Assembly: GCA_964030785.1 (NCBI GenBank)
Contig: OZ034968.1
Span: forward strand, 64,931,899 to 64,995,898
Source of the DNA: Siderastrea siderea
Lineage: Eukaryota; Cnidaria; Anthozoa; Scleractinia; Rhizangiidae
Reading direction: 5' to 3'
Length of the DNA stretch: 64,000 bases
Positions 1-15,600 of the stretch are shown one piece after another. Under the pieces are notes generated by a model, which was not told the DNA's origin, did no database searches, and was given only the letters and a program-made list of their open reading frames with translations. Within the stretch, counting starts at the first letter, position 1. The number at the start of each line of letters is the position of its first letter. The translations under genes were made by a program, and so were the position numbers.

Positions 1-108
1 ATCGATTGTTATTGAATGTTATCGTTTATCGATTTTATTGATTGCCCACGTCGGGATACTGGAAATAATAAAAATATTCAATCATGTTACGTGTATAGAT
101 ATGATGTA

Positions 109-1108
109 GGTAATTTGGAAAACACAGAATGCCGGAATGCCGGAATCCCCGGAATCCTTGGAATAACTACAAAAATTACGAATTAAAAAGTAAGTTAATA
201 AAATTAAATTAAGACGCCTAAGACGTGCGCAGAATCATTATTACCATGCAAGCATGACCTGCATTAAATACCGAAATCCTGGTTTTAAAACAGAATTGCA
301 CCTTACAGGCGTTGCTGGAAGGTTGGAAGGCGGACTTGTTCTTACAAATGAACTGTGGCGGGAGCTTTGGGAAAGGTTCGGGCAAGCAATATTTTACTAG
401 TTTTTGAGCATCATCAAACCAAACAAAATTGAACACACACAGTGAAATATACAGCATGACAATACAACCTCTTAGGACGAGTTGTTTTATTGCCTAACGA
501 AACAATAGATGAATGACCCAAACAATGTCGCTATCCCTAAAAACAACAGTGGATGTGCTTTCAAGGGTCAATCAAAATAGAGGTTTATGAAAGCTTTGTG
601 ACCACTTAGGGCACAGTTCTTATTGTTAAAAAGAGAAATTTTTGTCCAGGTTTACCGTTTTTGTGTATTGTACAAATCCATTGCCGCTGACAGCTGTGAA
701 ATTAAAAAAACACTTGCCAATCTTTTGACGAGATTTGAGCCCACAGAACATAAGTTATTTTTAAAGCAACATAATTAAAGGAGAGGGGGCATTTGTTCAA
801 TATTTTTATTGGATTCCGAGGATTCCTGCCATAGGATATTAAATAAGAAGGGCATTTATTCAATGACGTCGCTACATTTTAAAAAATTTTTTAATGTTCT
901 CGCCTGGGGCCAGAACGTGAACAAAGGCCCCCCCCTCTCCCCCCACGGGCCGTTAATTAATTTTAAATATTTATTTGATTTTCCTTTATTTTTTAAAAAT
1001 CCAATATGGATTTTTCTTTTTTTTAATTTTTAATTTCTGTAGTTATTCCAAGGATTCCGGGGATTTCGGCATTCCGGCATTCCGGCATTCCATGTTTTCC
1101 AAATTACC
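109..1108. mobile_element. ~1.0-kb foldback (inverted-repeat) element with CCGGAAT-rich arms
   Basis: The two ends are inverted copies of each other. The left end starts GGTAATTTGGAAAACA and continues through repeated GCCGGAAT units, then GGAATCCTTGGAATAACTAC. The right end (about 1022-1108) is the reverse complement of the same series. Arms are about 80-85 bp. The interior is AT-rich and shows no convincing gene. I could not fix a target-site duplication: GATGTA occurs on both sides but is offset by four bases on the right. This fits a non-autonomous DNA transposon or foldback element. The superfamily is not assignable from the sequence. Confidence 0.7.
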
Positions 1109-2129
1109 AAGTGATGTATAATCAGATCAGAAAGTGGGGAAATTGATGGAGATCAAATAACAATATTATTTCTTAAAGAAAAAGCTCTTTCTGCAACCTT
1201 ATTGCATTGAGTTGGCAGAGAAGGCTTCAAAATGAGTTTTTATTTTATTGCGTAGCAATAAGATAAAAAACTCCTATTCCTGTAGCTGACAAATGTGCAG
1301 CGTTTTTTGACCAATTTTTTTCGTGGAGATTTTGGTCGAGCTCCACATTACTTCAACCGGTTGTGTTGCATTGCTTTGTGTGGCGTTTTGTCTGCTTCGT
1401 ATTGCATTGTCTTGTGATGTTGTGTTGTGATCTGTCTCTTACTTGTTGGCTCAAAATTTATCAGTTTTCCTGTTCCTTCATTACACGACTCGACGGAACA
1501 ACTAGATGGACGTACAATGGTTTGACCAGCTCAACCAACGCTACGACTTAATGAGCAAAACTTCCACTGTGTACGCTCCACAGGCAAACACTGTTTTCTC
1601 CATGGAATTTTCATAATCATGACTACTTTTTTATGTGCCTTCAGTTGCCCTGGTTAAGTTAGCCAAAATTTCATCTCTTTCACTAACGAGCACGTTTTGG
1701 TGACCATTTCATGTGCTAAAAAGAATTGCTACCCTTAAAAGGGCACCGTAAACAATTTTTAGGATTGCTACAAAAAGCTAAAAGAGATATATTCCTTTAA
1801 TTCTGTTCATGTTCTAGAAGCATTTCATGTACGAGAAAAGATATATGAAATATTTCTCAGAACAATCTTCTACTGAAAACCGGACTTGAAAATCACGGTG
1901 ACAGAGCCCCTCTAAATATGGTGCAAGCTTTAACAAGGCAGCCCTTTACCCAAAAACTTAAAAAATACTGTATATTCAATTGCAAAAATTGGTCTACCTT
2001 TTGAGTAAAGTCAACAGAGTTTACAGGGTTGAAAGTTTAATCTTTCGGAAGAATACACTGTTGAGTTGGCTTATAGATGAAAAGAAAATAGTGAAATTTA
2101 AGCGTTAAGATCGTCTAAAACAATTGTTA

Positions 2130-2905
2130 GTAGAGTCGGTGGAGTTTGTTGAGTTGGTCGTTTGCCGAGTTTACAGTGTTCGATGAAATCAGTCTGTTGC
2201 CTTTGTCGAGTCATCGAAATGCTTTGCGGGTTGGTCGAGTTTGTCTAGTTGGTTCGCGTGGTGGGGTTCGTACTGTCTTATAGTACATATATGTAAGGAT
2301 TGTTGATTGATTTTTTAGTAAGGCTCGTTGTGTTTGTCGAGTTGTGTTGAGGTGTGGAACATTTCGTCTGCCAGTGAGTGAGGTTTGTTGAGTTTGTCTA
2401 GTTGGTAAGGGTCACTGTGTTTATCAAGTTGTGTGGAGGCATGGAGATTTTGTTTGCCAGTGAGTGTAGTTTGTTGAGTATGTCGAGTTGTGTGATTCTT
2501 ACTTTCTTTGAGAAAGTGAGCATTATCGAGTTTGCCTATTTCGTAAGGAGTTGCGTCGAGGTGTGAAGTTTTAGTCTGCCTCAGTGCGTGACAATTATTA
2601 GTCGACTTTGTTGAGTTAGTCGCATTGTCCGTTTATAGTAGTCTTAAAGTAAGTGAGGATTGTTAAGTTTGTCTGTTTGGTAAGGGTCGTTTTGTTTGTC
2701 AAGTTGTGTTGAGATGAGGAGATTTTGTCTGCCAGTGAGTGAGGGTTGTAGAGTTTGTCGAGTTGGTCACGTACTGGGGTTCTTACTGTCTTAAAGTAAG
2801 TGAAAGATGTTGAGTTTATCTATTTGGTAAGGGTGGTTGAGTTTGTCTAGTTCTCTGGTGTAGAGATTGTCTGCCAGTGAGTGAGGTTGGTTGAGTATAT
2901 GTCTT
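2130..2905. repeat. Degenerate GAGTTTGTCGAGTTGGT minisatellite-like array
   Basis: Variants of GTTGAGTTTGTCTAGTTGGTAAGGG and CTGCCAGTGAGTGAGG recur at irregular spacing, roughly every 90-130 bases, across the stretch. Copies are visible near 2145, 2230, 2335, 2390, 2470, 2600, 2665, 2745 and 2840. Copies have diverged, so this is an old array. No coding potential is evident. Confidence 0.6.
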
Positions 2906-2961
2906 CCAATGTACAACTTTAACATAGACGGAGTACTAGAAATGCTGAAGTTGTCAACAGC

Positions 2962-3100
2962 GCAACACAACACAACACAAGGCAACGCAACAAAACGGAT
3001 CACAATGCAACACAACGCAACACAACACAACATAATGGATTGCAACACAACACAATGCAACACAACAGACACAACACAACAGAACTCACCTCAACACAAC
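2962..3100. repeat. CAACACAACA-type simple repeat
   Basis: The stretch is a run of imperfect CAACA/CAACG pentamer-like units. The complementary composition (TTGTGTTG, TTGTGATG) occurs at about 1360-1430 on the same strand, so the two segments could pair as distant arms. Open frames read through here are low-complexity artefacts. Confidence 0.75.
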
Positions 3101-3816
3101 AAAACAGGAAATAAAAACCACGCACATATGCTAAACAAACCAGTCGAGGTAACATCGAGCTCGACGTGTAACTTTAGCATGTAACTTTAGCATGAGGTTT
3201 CTGTTTTAACATTGAACGATTACTCTGGCCAATATGATGAACCCTCACAAGCTTGCAAACATTGTTGCCTGGATCAAGTTTGTTCCCACTTGTTTCCTGT
3301 TGTCATTTGGTCAATATTTGACAATTATTCACAGAAATGGAGGTGAATAGGGGTGGATATTCACGGTGAGGTAAATGTCTATTAGTCCTCGCCAACACTA
3401 AGGTGAATAATTGTTTTAGTAAACCAGTGGATAGCCAGCACCAAATAGTTCCTTTATTCTGAGAAATGAGGGAAAACTCTCGCGCGAAATCCAGAAAAAT
3501 GCTGGGAGTTGAATAGCAGATACTCCTGAGTTTGAGTAGCCAATCAGAGTGGGCAAAAAACACTATCCACTATCCACCATCTGGTGAGATACGGAGCACT
3601 TAAACTAGGCCATTGTAAGTCAAACTTTGTTTGAGAAGGGAAGAATCAAGATAACTGAGTTCAAGATGGCAATAGTAAAAGACAGAAAAATGCTAAGCAC
3701 ATTTTTGGGAGACAAGTTTCTGTTTGAGAGAGAGCAGGGGATTTGAAATAACCGGTGTTCTAGATCATGGGAATCTAGGGTAATTGTAATCCTTCTTTTC
3801 TATGAATTTTTTACAG

Positions 3817-6750
<2,934 letters not shown>

Positions 6751-9675
6751 GAAGTGGTTGGTTAATGATATGACTGTTGAATAATTAAGTGAATTTATGT
6801 CTTTTGAATCTTATTAGGAGTACCCGACGAAAAAATTAAAGCCAGACTTAAAAGGGGTCAACTTAACTATACAAATTTATTGTATCTAGAGCCGTTGCTA
6901 TTAAGGGATTGCTAGGATGGTATGTTATACAAATTTGTCTTGGAGCGTTTTGTTCTGCAAAAGTGGTGAAATTTACGAGGGTGGTCATCCCGGGTTTAAA
7001 AATCGCCATTGCCAGTGCCAATTCCAAAAAGTGCGCATTGGAGTGAAAAATCCCAAAAAATCGGTTGAAGGGACGTAGGGTTCTCATTTTTTTTTTTGTA
7101 AGAATTAGAGATAATCTAGCCATTAGGATGATGATATTAGACACCTGCATAAGAAATTACGGTTCCTGCAGGAAAAAACGCTACTGGAGAGAATGTATTA
7201 GTAGACTTGTTTATGACAAGATAACTTTTAATTAATAGTCGCGATTAACTTCAACAAACCGAAAGGTCATGTTAGGCAATGTTCTTGAGGTTCTGTAACT
7301 TTTGAATTCAAATCTTTTAAGTTCGTAAGACCACAGCGATAAGACGTTGAGAATTGCCGGAACTTTAGGAGACCTGGATCAGTAAAATACTTGAAGTTAA
7401 AAAGAAAAAAAAAGACGACATTACTCATTTTGTTCTTGTAGCCCCCGAAGACGGTTTGTTTTCCAAACCGAAATATCGGGCAATTTATTGTCACACATAT
7501 TTTTACTTTTTGTATCCAACTTTTTTGTTTTCGTCTTGTGTGTATTTTACTGCCGCAGGGATCAATCTTAACTTTCGAAACGATTGTAATGTCCAGTTGA
7601 GCACCTTCTGAGTTGTAGGGTTTTTGTTTCCTCGTAACGTACCTTACCAAATGAAGTGTTCGCTCGAAAGTCTTGGAGGAACAACAAGGGCAAACAGTGT
7701 ATTTGTGACTAAACCGCTTAGTAACGTTGTATTAATGTCCCCCTTTGACGTCTTTTTGTTTTTGTATGTCGTTTTAGGGCTGAACACTGCTTCATCTAGC
7801 TAGAAAATGTTAATTCAATTTTAAGATAAGGAAAATGTAAATTAAACGTCAGATCGAAAGGTTAGATAAATTATCAAAGTTTGTGAATTGTTAGGAAAAT
7901 TTTCAACGGAATTAACTAATTACTAGTGGTAGTTTGATGTCCCGCCTTCGTTGTCGCGAGCTAAAGAGAGGAAGCCCTAGAAGGACCTAAATCGTGCCAG
8001 TCCCAAAAGTGGGTATTGGTCGTGTTAAACACAAATTGTTCATAACTAATTTTAAGATTTGTATGATTCGTTGTCAGTAATTATTTCTAATAAAGTTTTT
8101 AACTCGTGCCTTGTTTAATAATTTGTAGCCTGGCAGCGTTGACCATGTTATGGTGGTGGAGCTCAAGGGTATCTTACCTAGCGAAAGCGGATTCAAAACT
8201 TTGCATATACAAATCAAAACGCATTAGTGAGGACATCTGAAACTACACGACAACGCAATTGCGAACTAAAATATTTTGCTATGTTTTCGACTAAAAGGAA
8301 ACAGACTTGAATACGCATTAGTACAGACGGGTCTTTGAAGTACAAGCAGTCTTTTGCGTTTTCGTGATTAGGATCAGGCTGCAAAGGTTTTCACCTTCCC
8401 ACTGAGATTAAGGACGACATAATCATAAACACGACAAAATGATCATTGATTTTCTTCTGATAATGTTGATCATAAGTACCCTTGGCATATGATTTTGTTT
8501 TTGGCGTTCCCAATGAGTCATAAGCGTCATGACATGTTTGCGCTTATAATTGTATTTAGTTAAATTAAGGCCTGATGTCTTTAACCGTGTTTAAATAAAC
8601 TTAAATGAACGAACGAAAGAACAAACGAACGAACGAACGCACGCACGCACGCACGCACGAACGAACCAGCCAACGAACGAACCAACGAACGAACGTTATG
8701 TCGCTAGTGGGAACCAAGGTAAACCGATTCGCCGGAACTGGAATAAAGTTGGAAAGAGACAACTTGGAACAAACTTTCTAAGACAGAGACAAGAATTATC
8801 CAAAATATTCTTTCATAATCACGACACGTCATTCGAATGTACACAGGCTTGTTTTTTTTATTTGGTAAATAAATTAAACCCTTATTAATACAACCGATAT
8901 GTGTACGTTATATAAATTGCTTCCCAGCTTTGAATAACTGAGTCTAGTAAAATCTTAACTCACAATATACTTAAACAGATTCTTCCAAACAAATTTAACT
9001 TCTTTCAAAGACCTTGCTTTAAGGTGATTTTAAATCAACCTACATCACACCTCTACAAAAACGTATAGTCTCCAACTTTAACACACCTACTCTACATTTC
9101 ATGCAACTGAACATATTTTTCACCAACAGGTTAATTGACTTCTTTATGTCCTGTTTACGATGTTTCGAATAAATACAAAGAAGAATCGCGTTCATTCTGC
9201 TGGAACATAAAAAATAACAACACCTTAAAACAGTTCACCGCGTTTTGTCGCTTCTTGTTCACGAAAGAAAATATTAGGAATTAACCGTTCGCGTTAAATA
9301 ACGGACACATAAAAATTATCGACTGATGAATCGACATCTCATATATAAATACACCATTATCAATATTTAACAAACACCAGTTGATAAATTTTGTCAAGTC
9401 TGAAAATTTTTGTCGCGTCGCAAGCGCGCGGTGGAAATCTGACGTGCGACACAAGCGACACAAGAATCTGAGTTTCCCACCAAAAAAAACAAAACAAAAC
9501 AAAACAAAGCAAAAAAAAAAAATGTAAAAAAAAAATTAAATAACATCAACAACAATGAGATGAATTTCTGCGAGTTTTTTACAGCTGTCGAAGCTTCTGC
9601 AAAAATAGGTGTACATGCGATTTCCACTGCGTTTTAGAGCGACGTAGAATTACTCAAGTGACTCCTTTAAAATGT
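6751..9675. other. Intergenic gap between convergent cathepsin C and HAL 3' ends
   Basis: No gene is recognised here. The stretch should contain both 3' UTRs. An AATAAA hexamer on + lies near 8088. A + strand TTTATT near 8857 could serve HAL on the minus strand. Open frames of 60-130 codons here have no recognisable motif and biased composition, so I treat them as chance. Confidence 0.6.
8605..8697. repeat. (ACGA)n/(ACGC)n microsatellite
   Basis: The stretch consists of tetranucleotide repeats of ACGA with an internal run of ACGC units and a few interruptions. It is a simple-sequence locus in the convergent intergenic gap. Confidence 0.9.
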
Positions 9676-12600
9676 TCACTTATGATCCAACTTGATCCTC
9701 TTTCCTGGAGGAGTGACGTCGTCGGTTAACACGCTTGCAGTTGGTGAAAATACATTGTTGGACATTTCCTGACATGCTATGGTACTGAAGTAGTTCGTCA
9801 TGTATGGCGAGGCAACTTCCCAGATCTGCGAAAAGATTGAACAGTGGTGTGATAAAACAGCAGAGAGAGAAGTTGTGCGAAGTGGGAGGAGGAGTCAAGT
9901 GCTTCTTTTTAAAAGCAGTGTTTCTTTGGCAAATTTCGAACATTTCCCGAGCAATTGTTGCACTTTATCTCGTAGAGCTTTAACTCTTCGCTCGGCACCG
10001 CACGCCTCTTTGGTTGTGATTTGAGACACCATTTCGTAAAATAGTTATTTAAAAATTCTCATTCTCGGTTAATGAAGTTCTAGCTTTCTCACTGGTTCAT
10101 TGAAAGAACCCTGCGTTTGCCTTACAAGGAAATTGATGCCATGTCAAGCGCCGCGCCGTTCAAAAGATTCCAGTCAATAGGCCGCGAAGCAAATGCTTAG
10201 TTCAAAAGTATAGCAGAACTGAATGAAAATGAAATAGAAGCCCGTAAAATTACTACCATTTTGTTTTGCTTTGAACAAGGCTTGTTCTCTTTCTCCAATT
10301 TTGAGCGAGTCCGACCGTTTTTTGGAAAACTGACACAGAAAAACGAGCTCTTGGAATAATTATTAAATATATTACTTCAAAGAAGAGCTATCAGTCCAGA
10401 CTGGAAAAGACAAAGAATAAAGGGATCTTACTTTGCCTTCCTTAACAAGCTTGAGTGCAGCTTCAATGTCAGCGGCCATGAACCGATCCTTATCCCAAGA
10501 CCTACAAAAACACGACAAAGGATTAATTGAAAATGGAAAAAAGATAGGTAGCTTTTTAACAAGTAGGAGAGAAAATTCCACTTTGTCTACGAACAGTTAG
10601 TGCGTATACACTTTGTCTACGAACAGTTAGTGCGGAACTGATTGTTATAATAAATATTATTATTACTAAAGCTAGGAAGGATGACCTGGTAAAAACAGCA
10701 TGCTTTTTCTGAGTCACTGCGGCAAATAATCCGATATCGGGGCTTATTGTTGGTGGGAGGATGTTCGGGGGAGCGGGGTTAAACAGGAGAAAAGAAGGAG
10801 AAAAAAGGAAGTATCCGCCTATGGCGTACGTTTCTCAAAAGTCCTGAATACTTGTTCAGGCCCAGTAACATCTGAGGTTTATTTTGGGAAATATTTTCGT
10901 TTCTTACTTGATATTTTTCCTCACGAGGGAATGAACAGCTTCGAGAGGTTCTGTCGTTTTCAAAGGGCGTAGAAGATCAATTCCCTGGCAAGCTATCAAC
11001 AACTCAATCGCAAGCACTGAAAGTAGAAAGGAGAAAATAAAATCAAACCAATCTACTTACAGATCAAACATAGCTGCACACAAGCGAAATACATGGTAAC
11101 CTATTCTATGTACTCAGAATTTGGAATTGGAAAAAAGGCGTAGTCTGAGAAAAAATCTCCATTGCTCGCAATAGTTTTGAACAACTCAGATGGCTAACCG
11201 ATTATGCCGTTTAGGTAAAAGCGACTAACAGCCCACGCCCATGGACGGGATGCTAGTCCATGACAGGGTTTCTCTAGCATTTTATAGATTAAGATTTCAG
11301 GCTATCGGTTCGTTACTACTCGGGGTCTCAAAGGGGAGTTCTTTGGATCTCTGCAGCCCCAAAAGTTTTGCTTTGAGCCCGGAGTCTGAATACTACATGA
11401 TCTCTGCTTGGACCCCGGACAAAAATACTGATTTTGGGTAAATGAAGCCTCGGTGTAAAACGATGGAGCCCGGATCCTTGGAGCTTTTAACTCTTTGGGA
11501 ACCTGAGAACTCATTTGTACAGCTGGGTAGAGAATGACAACCTTGAACAAAGTTTCTTATCTTAGACAACTCGCTGCAGAAACTATCGTCCGATCAACGA
11601 CCATCCGTCCTTCCCATCGAAATTAACAACACATCAAATAGTAGAAAACGACTACAGCGAAGGACACGGTGAAAGTTTGGGTCTGTTCAAAACTGGTTCA
11701 GAAATAAGAGTAAACATTCCAACCTTTTTCCACATTTTCAACAACTTTGATGGCCTTTCTCGCGGCAAACCCTCCCATGGACACGTGATCTTCTTGGCCA
11801 GCGGACGTGGGTAACGAATCTACCGAGGAGGGGTGGCACAGGACTTTGTTCTCTGAAACTAAGATTTGAAGCAGTAAAATTAAAGGCTGAAAATAAACTC
11901 TGAAACCAACATTCGAAGCCAGTTAGCAGGAGTTAAGGGCTTTCAGATTTCAATCAACTACAAGTAGGTGGGGAAACTGGCTTAACTTGTGGACCCAAAA
12001 TTTTAAATAAAAAAAAGTTAAATTTAATATGTGTAGTCTTCGGACTTTTCGGACTGTCGAAGTTTTGGGTTGAGTTTGTTGTTGGTTCTCATCCTTCCTC
12101 CGAGAGGTTTTTCTCCGGGTACTCCGGTTTTCCCCTCTCCTCAAAAACCAACACTTCCAAATTCCAATTAGATCTGAGCGCACGAACACGTCTAAAGGAG
12201 CTTCTAAGCTCCTAAGTGTTTCGTGGGTAAACAAATTACAAATTACAAAATTACAATTATAAATGTTACGGAACTCCTTTTTAATACAAATAGCTGCCAA
12301 GCCTAAGAGTTTTATATTCTATTTTTGTGGGCTGATAGTCCGGTTGTAGAAGACTTATCATAACTCACGACTTAATATCCACTTCTTACCCCGAAGGAGT
12401 GAAATAGAAGGAGCCGCGATCCCTTCTTGTTTTATAAAGAAAAATAGATAAAACTATGTGAAATCACTTTACCTAAAGATGCCGCCGTACAGTGTGCCAT
12501 CATAAAACCTGTATAGAGCGAAGAAAAACACAAATATTTATTACATTTGACTTTACAGTGGAGCCAGACCGATAATATGCAAAAGCACAAGTAAACACGA

Positions 12601-15600
12601 GACAACGAATCGTTACCAGAATTAAGTCCTCCTTCTTTGACAAGAAATGCTGGTAGCTCACTGTATGCTGAACAAAGAGAAATTAAATATATTTTACCAG
12701 AAACTCATAAGTCCTAAGGAGTTTCTGATTTCACTAATTATTGACCAGCTATGTGAATAATAGGATAAAACATTTTTATTCTACCAAGGTTCTTGTTGAA
12801 GCTGTATAAAGCTTTTAATTTCTTTTTCTTCGATATATTTTTTTGTAATTTAGTATTTTTTAATATTGCAAAACAACAGTTGGGAGCTCATTTAAGGAAA
12901 AAATTGTGAGTTTAGAACTGAACAGAGCGATATCGCCCTCTCGTGGTTTCCATGCTCACAGAGGTTTTCAGGTCAGGAAAGGTGAAAGATACATAGGGGC
13001 GAGTTTTCGTGGCCACGCGTGAAAAGAGAAGCTGCGTGTGTTCTTCGCGCCTCCACTAAATCGCACTTAACATCAAGAAGAAAAATGCAAATTACTTGGA
13101 TTGACAAGTCTCTCCATTCTTCTCTCGCTGATACTCGCGAGTTCATGAATGCCAATGGTTAAGTAGTCCAACACCTAACAAACAAACAGTCAGCTAGTTA
13201 TGTATTCACATCATGGAAGTTTACTTCACAATTATAATAAACATGTGTTTTTTTCTTTCTTTTAAAACTTCTAAACTACTCTCGCTTTTTTTCTTTTGTA
13301 AAAACAGAGATGCATTAGTTGATTTTTTGTTACTGACCTGCAAAAAGACGTTTCTGGATTGCTCCCTGCACATATAGATGATATCAAGAAACCTCTAGTC
13401 GAACATGTTAATTTGTCACTCACCTTGGCAGGATATTCGCCATGAAAATTTCCACCTGAAATAACCTCTCCGTGTTCAGCAAAAACGATCTATTGATAAC
13501 CTCGTTAAGGGCATCCTCACTTCCTCATTCTCAACTCACTGTTCTCCATATGCCTCTTATGTAATAAGTTGGAAGAATTTCTATAAGCATCAAGATTATT
13601 TCACCTATTGTGATCATTTCCTTATTCTCCTGACCTGTATGTTTCACGAAGTAGTGATATTGTGAAAAGAATTGTTGGTCACTAGTGGAGCTTAGGAGTT
13701 ACTCTCTTGGAGGAACTTTAGCAAACATGAAGGGAAAGCCAAGGTAAACTTCTTTTAGAAAACAAATTCACGTCATTTAAAACTGTTTCGCGATGTTTTC
13801 AAACCGTTCAACTTGTCTAATGTGGTCAGCTTTCAGGAGCTGAGTTCTTAGGGACGGCGTTCACGTTCAGGACGAAAAAGGGAAAATGCACTGTCGTGGG
13901 TTCACGATCTCCATGAAAACCAAATTTGATCCTCCCATGTTGCACCAAATGTGTCATGGACGTGCAGAGGTGCCCCTAATCTTGTACCCACATCTCCCAC
14001 GGTCATATACTGACAATGAGATCTGGGTACGAGATTAGAATTTCTCAGGCCTCTGACGACTTCATAGCCACCACATCAGTGAAGGCCACGAGAACGTTCT
14101 CTCCCCCCTCCATAAATAAAAAACAACAAGGCAACGAGAATAACGTGCTTGAGAAAAACGACAACGCTGTTACAAATGATCGCATATTGAGATAGCATCC
14201 AACGCACACATTCTTTGGGCTTCTTTGTTGGAGGCTATTATTCAGATTATATTGCTTTTCACATTCCAGTCAAGGTCAAGGATACTGGGTTGTCTGTGGC
14301 ACTGTTCATTTCTGTCGTTATCACCTCTTCCGCGAAGTCGATAGTGTCATTGACAATTCCGTGTACCTACCACAAACAGAAAAAATGACAAGGTTAAGAA
14401 GAGAATTTACCTTAACCTAAACATTCAAACAAGTGATTACGACTGAAAGTCGCAATCCCTTGAATTACACTTGACAATGGCTTGCCATTTTCCTAGAGTT
14501 GAAGATACTCTTGCCGTGGGTTCAGTCGACGAAATCTGCGAACATGCTACTACGTGCGTTTTGCCGTGCTACAAACTCTAGTCAACCTCGTTCCCATAGC
14601 CTTGTGCGCATTCAAAATGGCTGGGTTTGAGTGCGGAGAAGGCCCTGGGAATGAGGTTGGGCTCTAGTTGCACCATTGCACTGAAGTTTTAGAGTGGCGT
14701 TAAAAGAACAGTCGTAAGATCTAGACCAAAAACAAAGCGGCACAAGAACGTTGGTCACGATTATTTTTGATTTTGTGTCTCTGGTTGAGAAAGTGGCAAT
14801 AGTTTTCCTCACTACTTACAGAGCAGAGCAATACAAACCCGAAGCACGCCATTACTTTCGGTATTGAAATGGAAATGATTGGCCGGTGTGGTTACAACGT
14901 AATTTCTGGCCATGAAATTACCCGCCCTAGGTGACTTACCTGGGGACAACAGCGTAACGTGTATGCGTCTTGGACACGGTTACAAAATCTGTGACTTTCT
15001 GCAAGAGTACAAGGAAGAAATTATTAACAAATTTGGTTAGGTTGGTCAAAAACACATTTCATTCGCCCAGACATTGTTCTTTTAAATTAACTTGACTTCT
15101 GTTTTTCCCCTAAGAGGTTGCCCGCTTAGCACGACATAACCCAGCGCCAAGCATTTCTCTTTCCACTAACTTGATTTTGGCGCTAATCTATGAGGTCAAA
15201 AACTGACAACAGTCAACACACAACCCACTCCCAAGCACGTCGATTTGCAACGATGATTGTTATCAACAATACGACGATTTTTAGTGTACGTTACATCAGA
15301 CGTTTGTTAGCGCAATATTTACGCGAAGTCCACCAGCAAAAGGCATGTAACGTATTTATGGGCGGGTAGACTATTTTCAGCATATTGCGAATTTTTAAAG
15401 CTGATTCAAAACTTGTAACATACGAAAACTCGAAACTTACTGTCAGGGCGAAAAATGTGCTGGCATCAAATTTTCGAGCAACATTTTTGCCCTAAAAATC
15501 TTCGGAATCGAATCGAAGCGAAGTAGCCTCTGTAACATCACCTTGCGCTCATTTCGCAGAACAGGACGCCCGTGAACTAGATTAAACATGACACACAGTA

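Larger units (their letters stand above)
1109..3816. other. Non-coding flank/intron upstream of the cathepsin C exons
   Basis: No exon of cathepsin C or of any other gene is recognisable here. The stretch holds a TTGTGTTG-rich segment (about 1360-1430), a GTTGAG/GTCGAG-type degenerate tandem array and a CAACACAA array, listed separately. Because the first cathepsin C exon seen starts with a splice acceptor in mid-protein, this stretch is probably intron of that gene, at least near 3.8 kb. Confidence 0.5.

Noticed and set aside
7267..7650. 127-codon minus-strand open frame in the convergent gap
   Set aside because: No domain, phenylalanine/lysine-rich AT-driven composition, no splice context; likely chance.
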